This document shows, in pieces, positions 15,581 to 21,059 of a stretch of 21,059 bases of DNA. Under the pieces are notes generated by a model that was not told the DNA's origin, did not search any database, and saw nothing but the letters and a program-made list of their open reading frames with translations. This DNA is from Methanobacteriota archaeon (GTDB lineage Archaea; Halobacteriota; Methanocellia; Methanocellales; Methanocellaceae), in the NCBI GenBank assembly GCA_023436075.1, contig JAEZKS010000248.1, positions 1-21,059 of the forward strand, given 5' to 3'. The translations under genes and the position numbers were made by a program. Position 1 is the stretch's first letter, and each line of letters opens with the position of its first letter.

Positions 15581-16135
15581 TCATTTTTTAGCCAAATCGT
15601 AATAGTACCTGATCTTGCAACTATGCTCGATCATGGCGGTCGTGTTGAAACAGTCCTTCAGGTCAGGCCCCCATGCGAAGGTGCCATGGCCCCGGTTGAC
15701 AACGCCTTTGTACTTGCCGGCTGCCAGCACTCGGGCGAGGTTGTCCCACAACTGCTGTTCTCCGGTAGCTCCGTCTACGATGGGGATGGTACCGAGAAAA
15801 GGCAGGCCTTCGCTGTCGAGAGGCATGATTTCGTCCTTCTGCAGGAGGGACTCCACAATGGCGAAGGGCGGGTGAGCATGGATGATGGCCTTCGCGTCGG
15901 TGTTCAGGTAGATCGTCCGGTGGCTCTGTGTCTCGGTCGACGCGTCGCCCAGCAGGTCCGAAGGCTGCAGGCCGACCTCGACCACGTCCTCCGGGCCGTT
16001 GATCTGCCCGAGCATGACACCCGTACGCTTGATGATCAGGCCATTCTTCGTGCGTATGCTGATGTTGCCGAACCGCGAGCTGACAAGGCCGCCCTGCTCT
16101 AGCATTTGGCCCCATTGAGCCATCTCTCGCCACAT
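15581..16135 (-). CDS. Class II aldolase/adducin family protein
   Basis: The protein belongs to the zinc-dependent class II aldolase/adducin fold that includes fuculose-1-phosphate aldolase, ribulose-5-phosphate 4-epimerase and methylthioribulose-1-phosphate dehydratase. With the start at 16135 it has 184 residues, close to archaeal fuculose-phosphate aldolases. Zinc ligands are His86 and His88 in IIHAHPPF and His150 in NRGHGTFAWG. Glu68 in ASTETQSH sits where FucA has its catalytic Glu73. I prefer ATG 16135 over the longer frame starting at 16201: GAGGT lies just upstream of it and the TATA-like ATAATATT falls about 25 nt before it, so the longer start would precede the promoter. The exact substrate cannot be read from sequence; a role in lactaldehyde supply or sugar-phosphate cleavage is possible. 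Confidence 0.85.
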   Translation of the reverse strand: MWREMAQWGQMLEQGGLVSSRFGNISIRTKNGLIIKRTGVMLGQINGPEDVVEVGLQPSDLLGDASTETQSHRTIYLNTDAKAIIHAHPPFAIVESLLQKDEIMPLDSEGLPFLGTIPIVDGATGEQQLWDNLARVLAAGKYKGVVNRGHGTFAWGPDLKDCFNTTAMIEHSCKIRYYYDLAKK

Positions 16136-16149
16136 GATACCTACCTCGT

Positions 16150-16170
16150 CCTCAATAATATTATACCTAT
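16150..16170. promoter_or_regulatory. Shared divergent promoter (aldolase and methyltransferase)
   Basis: AATAATATTATACC lies between the two divergent starts. Read either way it gives a TATA-like box, about 25 nt from the minus-strand ATG (16135) and about 24 nt from the plus-strand ATG (16187). The two transcripts would both have very short leaders. Confidence 0.45.
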
Positions 16171-16186
16171 CCAGAGCAAAACGGTA

Positions 16187-16849
16187 ATGCGGGACGTTCA
16201 CGTTCCACCGGAAACAAGGGGGTTACGTCAGCCTGTGCACGACCATTTGAACGCATGGAAGGCCGAGTACGGAAAGGCAATATGGCGAGGGCCATACGAC
16301 ATCGCGCCGATCGCCTCGCTGGTCCCTGGCGGGGCGCGCGTGCTCGATGCCGGATGCGGCAGCGGCAAGATGGCCGTGCCCCTGGCACGGGCGGGCTACC
16401 GGGTCGTAGGGCTGGACCTGGTCCGGGAAGGCCTGCGGGAGATGCAGGGAAGAGGTATTTTCGGGCTCGCGGCAGGCGACGTACGCTGCCTGCCGTTTAG
16501 GGACGGGACGTTCGACGCCGTGGTCTGCTACGACGTGCTGCAACATCTGCTGGAGCACGAACGCACCATGGCTGTCGAAGAGATCAGGCGGGTGCTGGTC
16601 CCGGAGGGCATGACCTTCATCGAGGCCTTCGGACGTAGTGACATGCGCTATGGGGGCAACGAGGTCGAGCCCCATACGTTCCGCAGGGAAACGGGGATCA
16701 TTTATCACTATTTTTCAGAGGACGAGATGAAAGAGTTGCTCTCGGGCTTCGGAAGCGTCACGGTGAAAAGCACGGTGACGCACCGGACTTTCAGGGGCAT
16801 GAAACACGAGCGTCACCGGGTATTTGCCTGCGGAACGAAGTGCCCGTAA
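16187..16849 (+). CDS. SAM-dependent class I methyltransferase
   Basis: The 220-residue protein carries motif I VLDAGCGSGKMAVPLA, an acidic residue after the second strand (VVGLDLVREGL), motif II-like AGDVRCLPFRDGTFDAVVCY, and HLLEHERTMAVEEIRRVLVPEG, the usual Methyltransf_11 order. The C-terminal half differs from simple members and holds FSEDEMKELLSGFG. The substrate is unknown. I chose ATG 16187 because the TATA-like sequence is about 24 nt before it; the frame stays open back to 16106, but that part lies under and upstream of the promoter. It is divergent from the aldolase gene and may be co-regulated with it. Confidence 0.85.
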   Translation: MRDVHVPPETRGLRQPVHDHLNAWKAEYGKAIWRGPYDIAPIASLVPGGARVLDAGCGSGKMAVPLARAGYRVVGLDLVREGLREMQGRGIFGLAAGDVRCLPFRDGTFDAVVCYDVLQHLLEHERTMAVEEIRRVLVPEGMTFIEAFGRSDMRYGGNEVEPHTFRRETGIIYHYFSEDEMKELLSGFGSVTVKSTVTHRTFRGMKHERHRVFACGTKCP

Positions 16850-16950
16850 AATGTATTGCAACCATTAGTTTACAAATAAATTGGCCATTTCAAGCCATTC
16901 ATAAGATAGATTTTAATATCATTGCAGTTCAAAAGATGATTAAGAGAGGG

Positions 16951-16978
16951 ACAAGAATATATCTCGTATATATCTTGT
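16951..16978 (+). promoter_or_regulatory. Imperfect palindrome just upstream of the roadblock-like gene
   Basis: ACAAGAATATAT (16951-16962) pairs with ATATATCTTGT (16968-16978) with one bulged base and a 5-nt centre CTCGT. It ends 5 nt before GAGGG, the ribosome binding site of the next gene. It could be an operator overlapping a TATA box or a leader hairpin. A better-placed TATA (TTTTAATATC, 16911-16920) lies further up. Confidence 0.4.
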
Positions 16979-16993
16979 CGGTAGAGGGATGAA

Positions 16994-17638
16994 ATGGATT
17001 TGACAGGCAGCCTTTATGACATTTTCGGGGTATCGGAGCCGCTGTACCTGGCGATCGCGGGGCTGGTGACGCTGTTGCTGGCCGGATCACTGTCGGCGAC
17101 GGTGCTGGAAGTAGCCCGGATATGCCGGGAATACACGGCACCTGTACCGCCACGGAAAAAGCCGGAGACCGAGAAAAAGCTCCTGCCGGTGCCCGAAAAG
17201 CCGGAGTCAGGAAAGGTGGACATCACCAGGCTCGGGCACGTTGCCGCAGGGCAGCAGGCTGCGCAGCCGGCGCCGCCCGTCGAAGTAGTGAAAGGCGACC
17301 TGCCGGAGAGCATGAAAGCGATCACGGCAAAGTATGGCCTGAGCTGGCTGACCATCGCGTCATCCGACGGCCTGGTGATCGCCTCGACGAGCAGCACCTC
17401 CGACGAGGATGCCGCCGTTTATTCCAATTTATTTCACGAGCTGCACAAGACCAGGCCAGAGCATTATTTCAATGTCTCCGATAAGAACGTCCACCTACTG
17501 CTGGTCGAAAGCGGCAGCCATAAAGTCATTGGTGCGGCCCGGAAGACGGGCCCGATGACGCCGGATACGATCGCCGGGCTCCGGGACGACAGCCGGAAGA
17601 TCGTCGAGCGGTTCGTGTGGGGCGGAAAGAAGAACTAG
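16994..17638 (+). CDS. Membrane-anchored protein with roadblock/LC7-like domain
   Basis: The 214-residue protein has one transmembrane helix (about residues 17-42, LYLAIAGLVTLLLAGSLSAT), a Pro/Lys/Glu-rich linker (48-100), and a globular C-terminal domain (about 103-207). The domain begins with an amphipathic helix, then SWLTIASSDGLVIASTS, a helix, HLLLVESGSHKVIGAARK and a final helix ending in IVERFVW. A helix, 'ASxDGLVIAS' strand and later strand pair is typical of roadblock/LC7 (MglB-like) domains, which bind small GTPases; this is a fold inference by eye. ATG 16994 follows GAGGG at good spacing. No GTPase gene lies next to it. It may be a membrane-linked regulatory or polarity protein, but the partner is unknown. 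Confidence 0.72.
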   Translation: MDLTGSLYDIFGVSEPLYLAIAGLVTLLLAGSLSATVLEVARICREYTAPVPPRKKPETEKKLLPVPEKPESGKVDITRLGHVAAGQQAAQPAPPVEVVKGDLPESMKAITAKYGLSWLTIASSDGLVIASTSSTSDEDAAVYSNLFHELHKTRPEHYFNVSDKNVHLLLVESGSHKVIGAARKTGPMTPDTIAGLRDDSRKIVERFVWGGKKN

Positions 17639-17688
17639 CCGCCCGTGAAGGTTTTTAAACACTGCCGTGTATGCATATTTGAGTTCCC

Positions 17689-18432
17689 ATGCCCCGCAAC
17701 CACATCGACACTGTCACTTTCGACCTCTGGAATACGCTCATTGCTCACGATGAGTCCTACGACGACCGCATCCGGGAAGCTCGCATGTCCGGCATGGCAA
17801 CAGCACTGCACGATGCCGGATACGACAGTCCCATGGAAGAGATTGCCATGGCATACACGGCGTCAGACCGTTTCCTCGAAGAACGCTGGGCCACTGACCG
17901 CGATATGGATACGGGCGAGCAGGTAGAGGTCTTGCTACGCTGCATGGGCATAGAGCCGGAGCCCGGACTGGTCAATGCGATGGCTGACCCGTACGCGAAC
18001 GCTGTGCTGCATGTTGAGCCGTTCCTGGTCGAAGGGGCTATGGAAACGTTGCGGATGGTCAGGGACAGCGGCCTGCGCCTCGCGCTGATCTCTAACACAG
18101 GACGGACGCCGGGCGCTGCTATGCGCAAGGCCATCGACCGGATGGGGCTGCTGGACTTTTTCGAGGTAACGCCCTTCTCCAACGAGGCGGGATACATAAA
18201 GCCTCATCCTCGTATCTTCGAGCTCACGCTGGACCGCATGGGGTCAGAGCCAGGGCGGACGGTCCACGTTGGCGACCATGACGTGCTGGACGTGCGCGGT
18301 GCCAGGAACTATGGCATGAAGAGCGTGCGGGTGCTGCAGTATGCGGAGAACAAAAGCGCAACTTGCGAGCCGGACGCCTGCGTTGCCCGTATAAACGAAG
18401 TGCCCGACGCAATTTTCAGGATGATAAAATAG
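17689..18432 (+). CDS. HAD-superfamily hydrolase-like protein, copy 1
   Basis: The 247-residue protein has the HAD order of motifs: motif I TFDLWNTLI with nucleophile Asp12, motif II LISNTGRTPG (Ser135), motif III Lys171 in GYIKPHPRIFE, and motif IV GDHDVLD (Asp196, Asp201). A helical cap lies between motifs I and II. Two residues after the nucleophile, where phosphatases have Asp, there is Trp14, as dehalogenases have Tyr there (DxYGT). The substrate is therefore hard to predict; phosphatase activity is uncertain. TTTTTAAA at 17652-17659 is a possible TATA box about 33 nt before the ATG. A close paralogue follows after 55 nt, so the pair probably arose by tandem duplication. Confidence 0.88.
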   Translation: MPRNHIDTVTFDLWNTLIAHDESYDDRIREARMSGMATALHDAGYDSPMEEIAMAYTASDRFLEERWATDRDMDTGEQVEVLLRCMGIEPEPGLVNAMADPYANAVLHVEPFLVEGAMETLRMVRDSGLRLALISNTGRTPGAAMRKAIDRMGLLDFFEVTPFSNEAGYIKPHPRIFELTLDRMGSEPGRTVHVGDHDVLDVRGARNYGMKSVRVLQYAENKSATCEPDACVARINEVPDAIFRMIK

Positions 18433-18487
18433 AATGGCCGGAAGCAGAGGATATTTCATAACGGTGCGCTCAACAGTATAGCCAGAC

Positions 18488-19258
18488 ATGATCGACACCA
18501 TCACCTTCGATGTCTGGAACACACTGGTCGTTCACGACTATTACGACGATCGGCTGCGTGTTCACAGGATGAAGAGCATCATGGAAGCCTTGCGCAGCGC
18601 AGGCTACGACTTCACATGGGAGGAGATCGATGCGGCCTACGAGTTCACTGAGGCCGAGCTGTCTGCCGTATGGAAAAGCGAGCGAGACCTCGACAACGAC
18701 GCGCATCTCGCGCTGCTCATCGAAGGGCTGGGACTGGAGGACGTCGACCGGCTGAAAGACGTCATCCGCGAGCCTTACGCCAGCGCATTGCTTCAGTTTA
18801 AGCCAAAGCTGGTAGATGGTGCTAAGGAACTGCTGTTTTCACTGAAGGGCCAGGGCTACCGGATCGGCCTGATCTCGAACACGGGACGGACGCCGGGCCG
18901 CACCATGAGGACAGTGCTGGAGGGCTACGGGCTGTTGCGATGCTTCGACGCCATGACCTACTCGGACGAGGCGGGCTACATCAAGCCGAACCGGCGCATC
19001 TTCGAGGTTGCACTGGGCAGCCTGGGCGCCAGCCCGGAGCACACCGTCCATATAGGCGATAACCCGCTGCTGGACGTATATGGCGCGAAGGCTGCCGGGT
19101 GCTATGCCATCATGTTCACGAAATACATGGAGAACTTCGAGAGGTATGCCGCGAAGTACTATTCCGCAAACGGCAGGCACAGCGAGGCCGACTATTCGGT
19201 GAACGCTCTGCCTGATATCGAATCCGCGCTGCTACAGCTGGGCGGCCGGGGAAAGTAA
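18488..19258 (+). CDS. HAD-superfamily hydrolase-like protein, copy 2
   Basis: The 256-residue paralogue of the preceding gene has motif I TFDVWNTLV (Asp8, Trp10 in place of the second Asp), motif II LISNTGRTPG (Ser130), motif III Lys166 in GYIKPNRRIFE, and motif IV GDNPLLD (Asp191, Asp196). The shared blocks ISNTGRTPG and EAGYIKP against otherwise diverged caps suggest old duplication and possibly different substrates. It carries about 20 extra C-terminal residues compared with copy 1. ATG 18488 gives MIDTITFD, which leaves only a short lead before motif I. Confidence 0.88.
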   Translation: MIDTITFDVWNTLVVHDYYDDRLRVHRMKSIMEALRSAGYDFTWEEIDAAYEFTEAELSAVWKSERDLDNDAHLALLIEGLGLEDVDRLKDVIREPYASALLQFKPKLVDGAKELLFSLKGQGYRIGLISNTGRTPGRTMRTVLEGYGLLRCFDAMTYSDEAGYIKPNRRIFEVALGSLGASPEHTVHIGDNPLLDVYGAKAAGCYAIMFTKYMENFERYAAKYYSANGRHSEADYSVNALPDIESALLQLGGRGK

Positions 19259-19287
19259 ATATAACATGAAAGGGGTTCCTTTCCTTG

Positions 19288-20181
19288 ATGGACACTCTGA
19301 CGGACATCGACCTGCGCTCCACGATGGACATCCAGATTACCGCGCTGGAGTGGATGCCGGTGGAGAACGGCTACCTGAAGTACTACCCGGATGAGGACAA
19401 GGACGTCTTTCTGGAGCAGTGCGCCGACGGCACGCTGAAGGTCTCGCCGGAACGATACCGCGATCGGGTCATGGCCGAGTTCGACTACCCGCTGAACGAG
19501 GTCTACTGCGGGGACAACGAGATCCTGCTGAGGGCAAAAGAGTTCTACAAAAATTGCTGGGTACTCAAGCTGCAGGATCCATACATTTCGCTTATTATCA
19601 CGATTCTCACCCAGAACAAGACTGCCGACAGCGCCCGCAAGACTTTCTACCGGCTGCAGCACCGCTACAAGGGCATCGACGTGCACAAGATGGCGGCGGC
19701 CGACAAGCGCGAGCTGGAGGAGCTGATCAGGACGTCAGGGCCGTACAAGGCCGAGTTCATCATCCGGTGCTCCCGGGAGATCATCGACCGCTATGGCGGC
19801 AGCATCGAGTGGATGCGCTCGGCGCCGACTCGTGAAGCCAGAGAAGCGTTGCTGGGCCTGTACGGCGTCGGCCCCAAGACCGCCGACTGTGTGCTGCTGT
19901 TCAGCCTGGGACACAGCGTCGTGCCCGTCGACACGCACATCTGCCGGGTTTCCGAACGCACCGGGCTGAGCCTGGCCACGGGCGACAGCGAAGCGGCCAA
20001 GCGCAAAGTAAAGGAAGACCTCGAGCAGCGCCGCCGTATCCCCGGCATGGCCCACCTGCTGATCATCAACCTCGGCAGGGACTTCTGCCACGCCGTTCTG
20101 CCGCAGCACCACTGCTGTCCGGTGGACGACATCTGTCCCAAACGGGACGTCCGTAAGGAGAAAAAGCTGACCGGGGTGTAA
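19288..20181 (+). CDS. Endonuclease III-like HhH-GPD DNA glycosylase
   Basis: The 297-residue protein is a helix-hairpin-helix DNA repair glycosylase. The Nth-like core starts near residue 90 with SLIITILTQNKTADSARKTF (Gln in the place of the Nth pocket Gln). The hairpin is YGVGPKTAD with catalytic Lys197, and Asp215 is in VVPVDTHICRV, so it is predicted bifunctional. The C-terminal cluster region reads CHAVLPQHHCCPVDDIC; canonical C-x6-C-x2-C-x5-C becomes C267-x6-H274-x2-C277-x5-C283, with an extra Cys276. The first 90 residues are an added N-terminal extension. ATG 19288 is chosen over TTG 19285. It is 3 nt from rnhB, so the two probably form an operon of genome maintenance. Confidence 0.88.
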   Translation: MDTLTDIDLRSTMDIQITALEWMPVENGYLKYYPDEDKDVFLEQCADGTLKVSPERYRDRVMAEFDYPLNEVYCGDNEILLRAKEFYKNCWVLKLQDPYISLIITILTQNKTADSARKTFYRLQHRYKGIDVHKMAAADKRELEELIRTSGPYKAEFIIRCSREIIDRYGGSIEWMRSAPTREAREALLGLYGVGPKTADCVLLFSLGHSVVPVDTHICRVSERTGLSLATGDSEAAKRKVKEDLEQRRRIPGMAHLLIINLGRDFCHAVLPQHHCCPVDDICPKRDVRKEKKLTGV

Positions 20182-20184
20182 CGG

Positions 20185-20859
20185 GTGGGCAGGGCGAAGG
20201 CGAAGAAGCTCGTCATGGGGGTGGACGAGGCCGGCCGGGGCCCTGTCATAGGGCCGCTGGTGGTCTGCGGCGCCCACATCGACCAGCGATCGCTTTCTGC
20301 CATCGAGTCCATGGGCCTGAAGGATTCGAAAAAGCTGACCGCGAAGAAACGAGAGGCGTTCGCAACACAATTGAAAGAGACGCTATACTATAAGCTCATC
20401 GTGCTCACGCCAGAGGCTATCGACGCCCGGGTGGGCTCCGAGGAAAACCTCAACGCGCTGGAGGTCAACTGTTTCGCCGACGCTATCAAGGCGGTGAAGC
20501 CCTTCACCGCCTACGTCGATGCCTGCGATGTAAACGCGGAGCGCTTCGGCTACAACATCCGGCAACATCTCGACTTCGAACTCGAAATCGTCTCCTGCCA
20601 CGAGGCCGACGATAAGTACCCCATCGTCATGGCTGCCTCCATCCTGGCCAAGGTGCACCGGGACGCGCTGGTCGAAGAAATATCCGGGCAGGTGGGAGAG
20701 GACGTGGGCAGCGGGTATCCAAACGACCCGGTGACCATCGAATTTTTGAGAAGCTATTACAAGAAGCACAAAAAAATGCCTGACTGTGCCCGCAAGACCT
20801 GGAAGACGACCGACGCGATCATCGCCGACTGTCTGCAGGCCCGGCTGTTCCAGTTTTAA
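20185..20859 (+). CDS. rnhB: Ribonuclease HII
   Basis: RNase HII nicks DNA at embedded ribonucleotides and degrades RNA in RNA-DNA hybrids. The 224-residue archaeal-type protein shows GVDEAGRGPVIGPLV with Asp14 and Glu15, Asp112 in AYVDACDVN, and Asp142 in EADDKYPIVMAASILAKVHRD, which supply the metal-binding carboxylates. The C-terminal GSGYPNDPVTIEFL and KTWKTTDAI are typical of archaeal members. The GTG at 20185 follows GGGGTG; ATG 20215 would also leave the active site intact, so the first ten residues are uncertain. Confidence 0.96.
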   Translation: MGRAKAKKLVMGVDEAGRGPVIGPLVVCGAHIDQRSLSAIESMGLKDSKKLTAKKREAFATQLKETLYYKLIVLTPEAIDARVGSEENLNALEVNCFADAIKAVKPFTAYVDACDVNAERFGYNIRQHLDFELEIVSCHEADDKYPIVMAASILAKVHRDALVEEISGQVGEDVGSGYPNDPVTIEFLRSYYKKHKKMPDCARKTWKTTDAIIADCLQARLFQF

Positions 20860-20892
20860 TATTTGTTAAATAGCCTCTTTAACGTTAAAGAG
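20854..20892 (+). promoter_or_regulatory. TATA box with a perfect 18-bp palindrome downstream
   Basis: TTTTAATATTT (about 20854-20864) can act as TATA box, putting transcription start near 20886. CTCTTTAACGTTAAAGAG (20875-20892) is a perfect 18-bp palindrome covering that start, the place where an archaeal repressor would block polymerase. It lies upstream of the VOC-family gene. Confidence 0.5.
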
Positions 20893-20947
20893 AGTCACTA
20901 TCATCTACTCACCGGTCATACAGGTATCTATCAACGATAAGGGGAAG

Positions 20948-21059
20948 ATGACGGATATGCCACGGATGATGCATTTCGAGATCGCAGCAAAAAATATCGA
21001 AACATTACAGCATTTCTACGGAAATACCTTCGGCTGGAAGTTCAAGAAGATCAATGCAC
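20948..21059 (+). CDS. VOC/glyoxalase-family protein (partial, N-terminus)
   Basis: From ATG 20948 the 37 visible residues read MTDMPRMMHFEIAAKNIETL and then HFYGNTFGWKFKKINA, and the frame runs off the right edge. 'MxHFEIxAxNxExLxxFYxxxFGW' is the usual opening of small vicinal-oxygen-chelate (glyoxalase/bleomycin-resistance-like) proteins, with the His of MHFEI as potential metal ligand. Function in this family is diverse and cannot be assigned. AGGGGAAG just upstream is the likely ribosome binding site, and the palindrome at 20875-20892 lies in its leader. Confidence 0.75.
   Translation, partial: MTDMPRMMHFEIAAKNIETLQHFYGNTFGWKFKKINA

Overview
The window looks like a chromosome segment of a methanogenic archaeon, most likely of the Methanocella (Rice Cluster I) type. 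That placement is inference. It rests on archaeal-style TATA boxes and short leaders, an archaeal-type RNase HII, GC-rich core genes with strong Shine-Dalgarno motifs, and a tetrapyrrole gene set that runs to precorrin-2/sirohydrochlorin, as needed for F430, cobalamin and siroheme. No rRNA, tRNA or CRISPR array was seen.

Bases 1 to about 6700 are an AT-richer accessory region. It starts with the 3' end of a membrane-protein gene, followed by decayed insertion-sequence remains: an IS630-type transposase with several frameshifts (407-1046, minus), a zinc-ribbon transposase fragment (about 3110-3415, minus), an IS4/IS5-like N-terminal fragment (about 3599-3769, plus) and an uncertain remnant around 6100-6550. 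Between them sits an intact ABC exporter (1208-3103). A two-gene ABC-2 cassette on the minus strand follows: permease 3804-4976 and ATPase 4977-5888, with the permease start directly abutting the ATPase stop.

Bases 6758 to 14849 hold the tetrapyrrole block: precorrin-2 dehydrogenase, then a 720-bp intergenic stretch rich in inverted and 9-nt periodic repeats and a minus-strand GxxExxY protein, then hemA-hemB-[palindromic repeat]-hemL-hemC-cobA-hemD. Overlaps (hemA/hemB 44 nt; ATGA junctions at hemC/cobA and cobA/hemD) suggest one or two operons. Together the enzymes convert glutamyl-tRNA to 5-aminolevulinate (HemA, HemL), porphobilinogen (HemB), hydroxymethylbilane (HemC), uroporphyrinogen III (HemD), precorrin-2 (CobA) and sirohydrochlorin (the separate dehydrogenase).

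Bases 14900 to the end carry mixed housekeeping and poorly known genes: a zinc-ribbon membrane protein that seems to start at ACG, a class II aldolase-family protein and a SAM methyltransferase diverging from a shared promoter, a membrane-anchored roadblock-like protein, two HAD-family paralogues lacking the usual second Asp, an endonuclease III relative with an altered Fe-S ligand pattern, RNase HII, and the start of a VOC/glyoxalase-family gene behind a perfect 18-bp palindrome.

The most unusual items are the ACG-start gene, the altered Fe-S motif, the palindromic intergenic repeat family (two copies flanking tetrapyrrole genes) and the membrane-anchored roadblock-like protein. I saw no clear defence system or other complete new multi-gene system.
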